Shown: positions 25,701-36,560 of the stretch, piece by piece
How positions within the stretch are numbered: the first letter of the stretch is position 1
How the letters are laid out: every line of letters starts with the position of its first letter
Made by a program: the position numbers and the translations under genes
Notes under the pieces: model-generated
What the model was told of the DNA's origin: nothing
The model's database searches: none
What the model saw: only the letters and a program-made list of their open reading frames with translations
NCBI GenBank assembly: GCA_037349105.1
Contig: JAYJMM010000032.1
Coordinates: forward strand, 248,001-312,000
Direction of reading: 5' to 3'
Length of the DNA: 64,000 nt
Source: Limnomonas spitsbergensis
Taxonomy: Eukaryota; Chlorophyta; Chlorophyceae; Chlamydomonadales

Positions 25701-28700
25701 TGGGAAGTATCCCAGGGACATGACAGCAACTAAACCGGAGTGCACCCCCCTTGAGAGCCTCCCACGTTTCTTCATTTCTTGCCAGCAGTCCTCTTGCCGG
25801 TGCTGCTGCCCCTCCTGTTGTGACCGCTGGCGCTACCCTTCGTGAATGAACGTGGGCATCACATTTGTGAGGTCGTGGAGAGCTGTCTCGCCTAAACCCT
25901 TCTTGCCGGTGCTATTTCCGCTGAACCCGTACTGCAGGTGCTGACGCCCCTAAACCCTTACTGTTTGTGCTGACTCCCTTCAACCCTAATCCCTCCTGCT
26001 GGTGCTGCCCCGCCTGCACAGGAGCGCGGGGACCATCATTGCGAGATCATGGGGAACTGCGTGGCCAGGCTAAACCACAGGTTCTTTGCCGCCTTCCTCA
26101 TGACAGCGCAAGTGGGGTGTGCTCTCATGATGGTGAGAGCTGGCAGGGCAATCCGGCTAAACATGTTCCGTGTTGTGCAACCTTCCTAGAACAATCCGGC
26201 TACACCTGTGCTGTGTTGTGCAACCTTGGTAATACCATCTGGCTCCACCTGTGCCGAATCGTGCAACCTTCCTAGAACAATCCGGCTCCACCTGTGCTGT
26301 ATTGTGCAACCTTCCTAGAACAATCCGGCTACACCTGTGCTGTATTGTGCAACCTTCCTAGAACAATCCGGCTCCACCTGTGCTGTATCGTGCAACCTTC
26401 CTAGAACAATCCGGCTCCACCTGTGCTGTATTGTGCAACCTTCCTAGAACAATCCGGCTCCACCTGTGCTGTATCGTGCAACCTTCCTAAAACAATCCGG
26501 CTCCACCTGTGCCGAATCGTGCATCCTTGGTAGTACAATCCGTCTCAACATGTTCTGTGTTGTGCAACCTTGGTAATACCATCCGGCTCCACCTGTGCTG
26601 TCGTGCAACCTTAGTAATACGATCCGGAAGCATAATCCTGCAAAACCTGAGTTGTATTGTGGCCGCGTGATGGTGAGATGGCATGCCCGCAGGGTGTTGC
26701 TGACTGGTGTTGTTAGCGTGCTTCAGCTACATGCCAGCTACATGTCAGCTACCCTCCAGCTACGTCTCAACCCATGGCTGAGGGGTCTTGGACACCTGGT
26801 GCAGCATGCCCTGTTGCTGGGGACGCTCCTTGTTTGATTGTAGTTTGGTCCCCGTTGGTGGCCCAACCGTGGCCACCCGGCAGGCCCCCAAATATTCCCG
26901 GGTGCGCGCTGCACCTGAGAGTGAAAACATGACTTCTCTGGCAGACGGGTGTAGCTTTTGTGAAGCATCAATGGCTGCGGGGGGCGCCCTATTGACATGT
27001 TCCGTTCCCATGGTTTTCAAATGCCGAAATGCCCCAAACCCCATGCCAGTGAAGCATGGCGGTCGGTGCAAGGGGCACGTTCAACAGTGGGACACGGATC
27101 AGGTCCAAGAATGGCTCTTTTAGCTTTCAATTCCAGCGAAACGCCGCTTTTGATGCATGGGTCGGGTGCCCATGAACCGTTTTGGGCACCAAAGAAGTAC
27201 GACAGCAAATCACAAGCTGTATACGTAGTTTTGATTTGCCTTCCCTTGGACATCCAAGCACGTATCCTTTAAATGCTGCCCTCAGGGCAAACTGTAGACA
27301 AAACTCTTAATTTCTAACTTATTTCCCCCCTTGTGGCCCAGGAGCTCATCTATATGTGGAGTGTGTGGATGGCTCTGCCTAGGGACCCTGCTAAGTATGA
27401 ACACTCACGCATTGGCTGGACACCTGCTTTTTAGTTTGATGATTCTCTGTCCTTGCGTGTGCAGGGTGGCAGCATATGGAGGCTGAACAACATCGGCTTC
27501 CCCCATGGGTGTGTTTGGGGGGGTAAGGGTTTAGGGTGCCCCAACAGGTGCGTTTGGGGGGTCAGGGTTTAGGGTGCCCTAACGGGTGCGTTTGGGGGGT
27601 AAGGGTTTAGGGTGCACCAATGGGTGCGTTGGGGGATAAGGGTTAAGGATTTAAAACATAAACAAGGTTAGGCAGTTTGCAGCACATGGGACCTGAATAA
27701 CATCGGCTCCAATGGGTGCATTTAGGGTTTAAGGGTAAAGAGCTGTGAACCCATAACTAGGGTGGCCGCATGCGCACAGAATGAAATCGGCTTCCTAGGC
27801 AGGTGCCTTTTGATCCTTTGATTGACGACGGAGGGTGCTGCGATGTCAGCTGATTGCAATGAATGCCTCCAGTGGTTATTAGGGTTAAGTTTATTACACA
27901 AACTAGACTGCCCTTCAGTGGTTATTAGGGTTAAGGTTATAACACAAACTAGACTGCCCTTCAGTGGTTATTAGGGTTAAGGTTATAACACAAACTAGAC
28001 TGCCCTTCAGTGGTCATTAGGGTTAAGGTTATAACACAAACTAGACTGCCCTTCAGTGGTCATTAGGGTTAAGGTTATAACACAAACTAGACTGCCCTTC
28101 AGTGGTTATTAGGGTTAAAGTTATAACACAAACTAGACTGCCCTTCAGTGGTCATTTGATTGCGCGACCAGAGTGTGCCACTGACCACCTACAGCTAGGG
28201 GGGGGGGCAGCCAGGTAGCTGCTGGGCCAACCCTGCCGGGCCACTGGCCACTGGGCCAATAGACCCTTGGGGGGCAGCCACTGGCCACTGGGCCAATCTG
28301 GATTTGGTACCTAACCTTGACCGGCCAAGAGCCGATGGCCCAAGCAGATGGGCTCGCTGGCTTGCTGCATCTGGCCCCCTGGGCGGTAAGCCGCGATGTT
28401 GCTAAATCGTAGCTTACAATTGTAGCTAAAGAGCGGTAAAATAAGTTGTGGCTGCATTGCGATGGTGCGGGATGTCGATGCTCAGTTGTTTTTTGCAGTG
28501 CCTGTTTGGGTGCGCAAAAAACAAAGCGCTCCTCATCGCTCATGGTTGTCCATGTTTTGCGCATCGCAGACAAGGCAGAGCGTTCCAAGACGGAAACCCT
28601 TTAAGACAGCATGCTTTCATGAATAGACCCCTTGAAAGCTGAAACCCTTAACCCTAAACCCTTAAAAGCTGAAATCCTTTTTGAATCCATGACTTGAAAC

Positions 28701-29944
28701 GTCTTTAACTTGGAAAATTCACCTGTTGCTTCATAAACAGAGTTTTTTCATCTACATGTCGTTTTTTCATCCAGATGACATCTGGAAGGACTCATGAACA
28801 AACATGAAGGACCCATGAAGGACCCATGAACGTCAAGCATCATGAATAAGATGTAATACTTAACTCTGATGTAGAGACGAGGGGCGTTCAAGTGCCAGCG
28901 CAAGGGTCTGGAATACCTGATCTCCTAGAAATATCCATCTGTTGCATCGCAGGCAAGGCATCTGGAAGAACCCTGAGACGGCGATTCTGCTCTTCCTCGC
29001 GATATTCTACGCCTACCATGTTGCCATTCTCATTTTCGGGAACTTCCACGCCGTGGGCATCTGCTTAGGTGGGGATAACCTGCTTACGGCAGACCAGATA
29101 GGTCTCGAGGCGTTGTCTATTTTGGCGGATGTCAGACTACCTTTGTTGGCGCATGTCAGACTGTTTTCATTTTTGTGCATGTCAGACTACGTTCACAGAG
29201 GCCGCTGGGTGGCCACGACTGGGCCGATTAGGACCTAACCTTAACCGGCCTACGGTCCGAGGCCGTGATGGTGCTGTAGTTTACTCATACAGCTTGCTTA
29301 AATTAGCAGTGGGCCTCGTTGTCTACTCTGGTGAAGAAGAACACATGTAGGGCTTAGGATAGAATACAGGTAGGGTTTATGATATAATACAGGCCGGGTT
29401 TAGGGTTTAGAGTTTAGGATATAATACAGATAGGGTTTAGGGTATAACACAGATAGGGTTTATTGTTAAGGACATAACACATGTAGGGTTTAGGGTAGAG
29501 CACATGCAGGGTTTAGGGATAAGGATATAAATCGTAGAATACAGGTAGGGTTTGGGGTTTAGGGTAAACACAGGTAGATGGACTTCATAAACCCGACCAG
29601 ACTTTCTCCCAGCTGCCATGCGCTGCTCCTGTCATACCATTTGATCGGAGCGATTGTGTGTTTCCACGTGTCCAGACGTCACGACCAAGGACCTTGGGGC
29701 GAGCAATGACGGCGGAGAGTGCGGCAACAACCTGCCGTGCTTCCCGGGGAAGAGGAACCCAAGGGCGCTCCTGCGGACCTGGCAAGCAGTCTGTTGCGGA
29801 CCCATCATCTGGCTAGGTGCTGACCACTGTGTGCCCTCGGAGGAGCCTTTGCCTGAGTTGTCGGAAGTCGAGGTCACCAGCTTGTCCAACCGGGGATGGA
29901 CTAGCTCAGCCTCGACTAGAGGGATCAAAAGCTCAAAATCTTAG
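22713..29944 (+). CDS. DHHC-type protein S-acyltransferase (palmitoyltransferase), 9 exons
   Basis: Membrane enzyme that transfers fatty acyl groups to protein cysteines. Exons: 22713-22831, 22909-23030, 23604-23685, 24350-24464, 26022-26132, 27342-27394, 27473-27508, 28953-29068, 29676-29944. Total 1023 nt, 340 aa, all phases consistent. Seen: TM1 (LGLTIYTLAIVAVAFAC), TM2 (LPVAVIPVFVIAFLWMTNL), the family DPG motif in DPGTIPPL, and a hydrophilic linker. The Cys-rich domain is at 124-165 (YCCECNVWRPRRGYHCSICG, then HCM). D150-H151-H152-C153 is followed by EIMGNC. TM3 (FFAAFLMTAQVGCALMM) and TM4 (AILLFLAIFYAYHVAILIFG) follow, then TTKD (254-257) in place of TTxE. Odd points: the usual Pro-Trp after DHHC is Glu-Ile, and one exon is only 36 nt. 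ATG 22713 precedes TM1 directly; an upstream extension is possible. Confidence 0.88.
23031..23395. repeat. Ladder of DHHC exon 2 tail plus donor copies
   Basis: About three decaying units of ~130 bp repeat the 3' end of exon 2 and its donor (ccgcttgctgacaaaggtgc at 23015-23034). Copies end near 23143 (ggctggcaatggtgcgcgag), 23272 (cgcttgctcacaaaagtgcg) and 23375 (gcttgctcacaaacgtgcga). Even the cccgtcttcgtgatagc part recurs. Confidence 0.8.
23830..24345. repeat. Telomere-like and gagccagtgcttggcccc repeats
   Basis: About ten units of gagccagtgcttggcccc plus aaccctgaaccct precede DHHC exon 4. The last unit is the text just before the real acceptor (gagccagtgttcgacccttg). Confidence 0.8.
24540..24775. 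repeat. Copies of DHHC exon 4 tail plus donor
   Basis: The exon 4 edge gcgggcactgcatggtgagg recurs as acgggctctgcatggaatgt (about 24580), aacgggcactgcatggtttg (about 24642) and gcgggcactgcaaactgc (about 24743). Confidence 0.75.
25320..25520. repeat. About 51-bp tandem repeat, 4 copies
   Basis: Unit cccgcacatccaatgattat plus ttatcttgaacccttaacca; intronic, telomere-like in part. Confidence 0.85.
25848..25892 (+). pseudogene. Decayed duplicate of the DHHC catalytic exon head
   Basis: 45 nt that would read ERGHHICEVVESCLA, aligned with the real exon 5 head ERGDHHCEIMGNCVA at 26022. The DHHC motif is broken. It lies about 170 bp upstream of the real exon, with repeated ggtgctgcc-type intron text between them. 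Confidence 0.75.
26133..26690. repeat. About 43-60 bp tandem array after DHHC exon 5
   Basis: About ten units of acaatccggctccacctgtg plus ctgtattgtgcaaccttcct. The ends carry copies of the exon edge and donor: ctcatgatggtgagagctgg at 26123 and cgtgatggtgagatggcatg at 26666. The array looks like an amplified exon-tail duplicate. Confidence 0.75.
27509..27835. repeat. Copies of the 36-nt DHHC exon 7 and its donor
   Basis: Short donor-edge copies (caacaggtgcgtttgggggg type) occur near 27540, 27580 and 27620. Two longer copies cover most of the exon: gacctgaataacatcggctc near 27690 and agaatgaaatcggcttccta near 27778. Confidence 0.8.
27880..28150. repeat. About 56-bp tandem repeat, 5-6 copies
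   Basis: Unit ggttattagggttaaggtta plus taacacaaactagactgccc; nearly identical copies, so recent. Inside the DHHC gene. Confidence 0.9.
28556..28602. repeat. Decayed copy of DHHC exon 8 head plus acceptor
   Basis: gcatcgcagacaaggcagag followed by cgttccaagacgg parallels the real acceptor and exon at 28945-28985 (gcatcgcaggcaaggcatct). Confidence 0.65.
29345..29575. repeat. Telomere-like 27-bp repeats
   Basis: About eight units of the form acaggtagggtttagggtat ahead of the last DHHC exon. Confidence 0.8.
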
Positions 29945-30174
29945 ACAGTTGGGTTCAACTGTTTGCAGGCTAGAGTCAAGAATGACTTAATACACGATGC
30001 AGGAGATGAGCCCCAGTAAAAAGGTTAACGGGGCAAAGGGGCAGTCGGGGCAACGGGGCAATCTGAGGGGAGGGGTAAAACAAGTTGAAACCCCTATCAT
30101 CAAACATAAGTTTGACGACCCCTCAGGGCCTAACTGACCCCCCCCACCCCCCCAGAACCTCTTAGAGCCCTAAT

Positions 30175-31075
30175 TTGTATGTCAAACATCAGAATTGTGG
30201 ATTACAATCAGCTCAACAGTGCGCTTCTAATAAAGCCTCTCAATGCCGCTGTTTCACAAACGTACAATTTGGGTGCGCTGATGTCTCTGCATCCAGAGAT
30301 AGGATTTGCGGTGGGCTCTCCGGTGTAACGCCCTGGTTATTGCATCACGGAGCAGCCCTAAAGAGTCACCAACAGGGGGCAGCGTGTCATCAAGGAGCTA
30401 GGAGACTGGTCAAGGGTAGCCCGTATCTTGTGTACCTCATAACATCGTTATTCACTTCTCCTCGTCCTGCTACTCCGGCATATCTCGCACCTGCTGCTGC
30501 CGAGGCTGCGGCTGTTCCAGTCGACACAAGCGCTCTTGCAGAATCATCAGCTACTACTGAGTAACCGAGGCAACACCCTAGAGCCCGCCGCGAATCCTAT
30601 CCTATCCCACCGGATGCAACGACACAAGAGCTCCCCTGATGACGCTGACTTTCCCTCAGCCCGCCAAATCAGCCATGTACTTAGGATGCACCCAAACTGG
30701 AGCAGGAGCCATCGTCGACTCCAAGCTTATGAGGTCATATGGCACTGAGGCATGCAGTTTTTGTGGCGTTGTGAGCGGAGACAGGACATCAGGCTAGTGC
30801 AAAACGAACATGGGCAGAGGCTCGAGCACGCTGGTAGTCAAGTCCCTCTGCCCCCTGAACTGCAAGTTATCTTATGCGGCTGTTGAGAAGGTTCTGTCGC
30901 CAATCCATGAACCAGCAGACCAGTGGTTTGCATAATCTGCATGAGCATCGCGGGTAGCATCCGCCCTTGTGTGTCAAGGTATCACTTCCCAGATCACATG
31001 GAGTCAGCTGCCCCTGGTCAGGAGCTGACAAAGGCAGATGTGACGAGATATGCCATCAGCAATGAGGAGTTTTAG
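30175..31075 (+). pseudogene. Broken zinc-finger element protein (copy B)
   Basis: Nucleotide-level relative of 14480-15248 in the same order: an Ala/Pro-rich linker (to 30564), ccggatgcaacgacacaaga, actgaggcatgcagtttttg, aggacatcaggctagtgcaa, and a closing gacgagatatgccatcagca. The frame is broken by stops (for example at ggctag) and indels. Clearly non-functional. Confidence 0.65.
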
Positions 31076-31361
31076 GGGGTCGGTGTAAAATCCCAGGACT
31101 TTATCACAGTTTGCAAGCGTGGTTTTCAAGTTCGATCGAACATGCCATGATGGAGTCCGAAAACCTGAAAACCTGAAAAGCTTAAAACCCGAAGGATAGA
31201 TGGGAGACCTCTTGCTGCGGTATAATCCGCGTCCGTTCTCACAGCTACCATGCTTTCCATTATGCACCAATGTTCTCCTTGATCGATTGAGACTCGGAAA
31301 GCTATCTGCCATGCGTACTGTGTTGGAGGGAAGACAATAGTCGAGATCGCGAGCTCTTAGG

Positions 31362-31769
31362 GGTCGGTCAGACTGCGTTACGTTTGAGGTTGCGTTTGGC
31401 AGTTGCGTTTGGGTTGCGTTTGGATTTAGCGTGAATCTGACGCTAAACTGGTCACACTGCGTTTGGGCAAGACGGCAGGGCAAGACGACGTCAGGGCACG
31501 GCATGGTACATTTTTGTGCGAATTCCGTCTCCCAGCGACTCGGGGTTGATATTTCCTTACATTGTAACATATATATTGTTCGTGTCCAGCTTAAGATCAA
31601 GCGTAAGCTGGAATTCATGAAAAATCTCAAACGCGAAACGTCACCCCCCCCCCCCTGCGTTTGCGTTTCGCGCTTTGACACGTTGCGTTTGGCGTTTGGG
31701 TAGTGTGACCGGCATCGCGTTTGCACTTTTTCCTGACGCAACCCCAAACGTAACGCAGTCTGACCGACC
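31362..31769. mobile_element. 408-bp MITE-like element with about 33-bp terminal inverted repeats
   Basis: Left end ggtcggtcagactgcgttac; the right end is its reverse complement (gtaacgcagtctgaccgacc), and the match continues to about 33 bp with one or two mismatches. Flanks ctcttagg and tcttacgg look like an imperfect 8-bp target duplication. Internal GCGTTTGG repeats and a second inverted pair (tggtcacactgcgtttggg / agtgtgacc). No transposase gene. Confidence 0.75.
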
Positions 31770-32059
31770 TCTTACGGGGGGCATCCCAATACCGTAGACA
31801 GACAATTGGCAGGATGGTGAACAGCTATATGGAGAACAACGACACGGCAGTAGGCCTGCAAGGAAAGAGAGGGAATAAGGGCTGGGTCAGAAAATTTGAC
31901 GACGTGGCCCGCCAGGCTTTATCCGACATCGAGCAAGACGACAATGAGCCCCATGCATATCAATCAAATGGACGACACCGAGGTAACTACCAAACCAAGG
32001 GAAATCATCTGCTAGATCCTGTGGACTGCAGTTCTTGCCCTCAAGGCTTCTCAGGGCCT

Positions 32060-32421
32060 CCCCCACAGCATACATACATTCTGCTGCCACATCTGAGAGT
32101 ACACGTAGTCGCAACAGTCCCAGCACTCAAAAGAGTGAGACAAGACTCGGAGAGCAGAAGGCCAGAAACTGGTTGTAAAAAGAGGGGATGGTAGGCATAT
32201 CAAACCTCAGGAGTTAATTTAATTCAGACCCATATAAATTGGTCAAAAGTGAGAAAACTTTTGACCAATATGGGTCTGAATTACTGGTAATTGTAACTCC
32301 TGAGGTTTGCTATATCTATCATACCCACCAGCTTCTGCTCTGGCCTCACTCTTTTGAGTGCTGAGGGTGTTGCGGCTACATGCACTCCCAGATGTGGCAG
32401 CCAAATTTATGCTTTGGGGGG
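32060..32421. repeat. Long fold-back (hairpin) element
   Basis: Two imperfect arms of about 180 nt meet at a short loop (32251-32256). Paired blocks: acccatataaattggtcaaa / tttgaccaatatgggt; aaacctcaggagtta / taactcctgaggttt; cagcactcaaaagagtgag / ctcactcttttgagtgctg; ctgccacatctg / cagatgtggcag. Transcribed RNA would form a long stem. Confidence 0.85.
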
Positions 32422-32429
32422 ATCCAAGT

Positions 32430-33690
32430 GGCATCCCGGGCACTTTTTGGTGTCAATAGGAGCCCGGGGTTGGTCCCTGGCGCTCCCTGCTGTGGTCACG
32501 GCTGCCGTTACCTCCACGGCCGCCGCTGCCGCTGCGGCCACCTCATCCGCGGCTGCCGCCACGTCCACCACCATGTCCGCCCTCGTTGCCCCCCTAGACA
32601 GCTGGGCGAGGCGTGTAACTCAGGAACCTTTCCCAAAATGGTTTGGGCTGATCCATCAATTGCAAAATACATGGAAGGGATCTGGCGTGTACATTGGATC
32701 TGCCTGACTCTATGTGAGTTCATCTTGCTTTGAACGTCTCTAAATTGAATGTATACCCAGCTGATGGGCGGGTGCAGCAGCTGGTAGTCCTGGGACCTAT
32801 CGTGGTTGATGGTGATCTTTGTTCTTTCTTCGCTCAATGCATCCTTGATCACAAACCTGGATTGCGAAAATCTCGTGAATCTCTGGTGGCGGGGATGTAT
32901 TGGCAGGAATTTTGACCTGAACATAATTCATGGGAGCCGGCCTGAGGCGTCCATTTAATTTATTGAGGACGGGGCTTTACTCAGCAAATATGAGACTTTA
33001 CCACACCTCCACATTAGCCTTTGTGAGAATTTGATTCAAATAATTTAGTCAGGTTACGACGTTACGTTGTCTCTTACACCCTATACCCCATTACCCCCCC
33101 TTTGAGCGTGTTGCATCACACGCTACACACTCAGTTCCATGTATGCATTGGCCAGCTCTGCACATGGACTGCGTGACAGCTCTTTCTATCTTAATGAGCG
33201 CCTGCGTGGCGCTTTGCCTGAGTGACTTGTTGTGGTGGAGCGTTGCAATACTTGTAGCATGCGTAATTATTTCAGTGAGTGGGTATTGGACCACCTTTGC
33301 TGCGCCGCCCCGCGGCCACCCTTGGGCCGATTGCCACCAAATCTGGACCGGTCTCCGGCCGGTGGCCCAAGCAGCAGGGCTGGCTGCACGAGGGGCTCGT
33401 GGCCGGGGGCCACAGTGTAGCTGACATGTGGCTGAAAGCGGTATACCACTCACTGGATAAAACTGGCATGCATGTGCCGCATCCGCATGGGGTGTTTATG
33501 GGATTTGCTTTGTGGTTCAAGCTCTGCCAGTTTTGCAGACTTAGCATATGCTTTTCTTTTTTTAGAGGCTTTGTTGAGGGCTAGTCTCTAGTGCAACTCA
33601 GGTGTCGGACTTGGTCTTCTTTCCCTTCCCGGCCTCCCCTTTTGTCCCTTTCCCCCCCTCTTCCATTTAGATTCTTCTTTTCTCCCTTCT
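32430..33690. other. Intergenic region, no gene recognised
   Basis: Contains a copy of a GC-rich dispersed repeat near 33290-33440 (ggcccaagcagcagggctgg). No supported gene. Confidence 0.45.
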
Positions 33691-34260
33691 GAACAGTTGG
33701 GCGCCCAAGCGGCCGAGGTTTGAGCGGGCCCAGAGGTGTAACGTTATTGACTTATCATATGCCGTGCATTGCTTGTTGTCCTCCTCGCTCCTGTCTGTTA
33801 TGCAGCATGTGCTCTACTACTCTGCATTGCCTATCGTTTAGACGTTTTTCAAAGGCTGCAACTTCCTTAGTCTTTCTATTCCAGCCTTTTGTCTGCCCCT
33901 TCACTTAATTTCCCACTTCTCCTCCTTTTTCATGTTCCCTAGTGTTTGTTTCGTTTTTTTCTCCCAACCCTTTAGTTCGGCGCCCACGCGTCCGAGCCTT
34001 TTTTAGCAGGGCCCAGAGGTTTAGTGTCATTGATCGTGTTTCTGCCTGTTTGGCAGCATCCGCCATCCGTTGCCCATACGTCGAGTTTGCTGCTATCACT
34101 TACTTTTACTTCTCGAATCAACTGTGTACAAACTTGCGACACCGCTGGAGCATGTCCACATTCCAACCACTGCCTGTGTCGTTCGCATTTTGCGTGGCAC
34201 CTTCTGCTTGTTCGGCAGTATCTGCCGTGCATTGCTTCCCGTATGCCTGTGACGAAGCAT
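33690..34260 (-). repeat. Dispersed repeat copies in reverse orientation
   Basis: Near 33690-33755 and 33975-34035 the reverse complement of the tctgggccctgctcaaaa...ctcggcc family occurs, each followed by related text (tgcattgcttgttgtc, ctgcctgtttggcagcatc). Confidence 0.6.
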
Positions 34261-34299
34261 CTACCGTAGTTTTTTTTATATTAAACCAATCATAAAAAC

Positions 34300-35480
34300 G
34301 AATAGTTTCAGGTACTAAACAAGAAAACCAACCATAAAAAAACCAATAGTTTGGGGTACACCAGGGTTTTCAATCAAATTTCGCGTCTATTCGCGCCTAT
34401 TCTCGGTCAGCGCGAACCAATCTCCATTTACAATGCTTACAATGAGGAGGCAATTAACATTCTGAGGGACAGGAGGGGCAGGAGGGGGCCTCCACCGATG
34501 AGGGGGGGGATGGGGAGGAGGGGGCATCCACCGATGAGGAGGAGAAGAGCATGTGCCGGTAGTGGCTGCAAGAAAGAGCGGTCGCGTTGTGTTGGTGCTC
34601 GTGCATCTTAGGGCAATGGGTCACTAAACAGTAAAGCGTGCTAGCATGTCTGACTGTTGGTGCTGATCCTATTTATTTTTTAAACTTCGGTTTGACACAT
34701 TTGCATTCTGACGGGCAGAGAATATGTTTGTTGCACCTTTGGCCCCATGTGGCCTCTTGTTTCAGTAGGCGTTTACTGTAGTTGAGACTCCATGATATAT
34801 ATTTGCTGGATAGTGAATACATTTTACTCAAGAATCTGGAGAGAATACAGAGCTGCAGGCCTTTTTAGGGACTTATAATGGGAAAACCAAATTGAAGCCC
34901 AGAATTTTTTTTCTGGATAAAACCAAACGTGTAAAAACCAATAGTTCCATTTCAGTCACGGTGTACAACCCTGCGACAGCAAAAGAGCTTTTCAAGTCCA
35001 AACCACTGCCTGTGCCGGTCGTAGTTGGCGAGGCATTCAACACTAGAGGCTGTACTTAACCAATGCCTGGCTTCTGTATCTAAGTGCGCTGTCCCTGCTG
35101 CTGCCCCACCGCGGGACCATATCCGAAGTCCAAACGATTGCCTAATCAGCTTGCTATCGCTTGGTCGGCGGCCGGCTGACTAGCGTTTTGCGCTAAATAT
35201 AATTGCATCGGTGGCGAAATGAGCTCGCAGTCGACCTTCGAAACTGCAATCAAGCCCCATACTTCAACTGAAAACTATTAGCAATACCCCGTTCCTTCCT
35301 TTCAGTCAGTGACTCGGGCATTTCCATACCTGGCGGGTTTCTAAATCCCAAACTCCTCTGGTTCTTTTACCATCTGCTATGGCCATATGGATTGTGTTCC
35401 ATATGGGGGTGTACGTAACGTCCCAGGACATAAACCTTTAAGGTCGTATAGATGTACATTGATGTACATAGCTATAATGG
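34300..35480. other. Intergenic region, no gene recognised
   Basis: AT-richer stretch with short direct repeats (aaaccaatagtt occurs twice or more, and a gatgagg/gggggga patch near 34490-34550). Nothing else supported. Confidence 0.45.
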
Positions 35481-35730
35481 ACAGTTCATGACGTTACACC
35501 TCTGGGCCATGCTGAAATAAAGCTCGGCCACGTCGGCAAAAAATAAGTCAACTAGGAAAGACCAGGGAGAATGCACAACAGCGGATAACAAGTTCGTCCA
35601 AGACAAAACAACAAGAACACAGAGGTTTGGCAAACCGCATCCCCTGCCCTCAAGAGACTAGCCTTCAAAAAGTTCAACTACAAGTTGCAGAAAACCAGGG
35701 CCTCCCACCCCTGCCTGCAGGCTCTCCGAC
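35480..35730. repeat. Dispersed repeat, copy related to 21830-22110
   Basis: Same block order as the 21.8 kb copy, including gacgttacacctctgggcc, ctcggccacgtcggcaaa and agggcctcccacccctgcct. Confidence 0.7.
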
Positions 35731-36229
35731 GTCCTCTCTGGTTAAGAGAAAAAATGAAAGAATACAATGGACAGTGTATAGTATCCCTTAGGATGTGTTG
35801 AGGAGACACTGGCAGTATAGAGCGAGGCGGGGCTCTTTACACCGGATAAAACATATTGTATTCAACCGTCTAGCAGAGTGCTATAGTCGGGGTGGGCAAG
35901 GAGCTCCCCAAGAGGCAGAACTGCAGAACATAAATCCGCTGAAGGAACACATCAGCAAGCTGTGATTTTCTGTCGTTTGGACTTCGGATATGGTAGCTTG
36001 TGTTATGTCTTGGCCACAATTCTGTGCACGGAGTCGCAAGTCGCTAAACAGCGCACGACGGAAGCTGCTACCGGCACTTAAGCAGGAAGACAACAAGCAG
36101 TGCATGGTGGATGTTGTTCAATAGGAACAATTACCGTATACGAAGTACGGTATTGCAACTAAACCCTAAACCCTGTTGCAAAACAGGCATAACATAGTAA
36201 GCAGGGCAATACGGTTGCTGCGATACATA

Positions 36230-36400
36230 CAACAAGACGACAAGCAATACAAGACAGCAGATGCTGCAAGAGAGGCAGACAGACAGCAAGCGATGCATGG
36301 CAGAGGCTGCAGAACAAGCAGAAAGGCGGCAAGCAATGCACTGCAAATGCTGCATAACAGGCAGAACTTAGTAAGCAATGCCTCAACAGGGGCAGGATGC
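36230..36400. repeat. Short degenerate tandem repeat upstream of rotatin
   Basis: Units such as gctgcaagagaggcagacag, gctgcagaacaagcagaaag and gctgcataacaggcagaact. The reverse complement of similar words occurs near 33.8-34.2 kb. Confidence 0.6.
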
Positions 36401-36560
36401 ACCGGTGGCAACCTCAACGAAAGTACTAAACCATCCTGCCCCTGTTACGGCACCGCAAGATGCAGCTCCTCGCTCCATGGCCCTGGCGTCAGCGAGGAGC
36501 TGCATCTCGCGGCGCCTCAACGGGGGCAGGATGGTTTCGTTGAGGTTGCTACCGGTGGCA
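36400..36560. repeat. Long hairpin upstream of rotatin
   Basis: Arms 36400-36474 and 36491-36560, about 90% complementary, with a 16-nt loop. Innermost pair gatgcagctcctcgct / agcgaggagctgcatc; outermost accggtggcaacctcaacga / tcgttgaggttgctaccggt. Lies about 450 bp upstream of the rotatin start. Confidence 0.88.
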
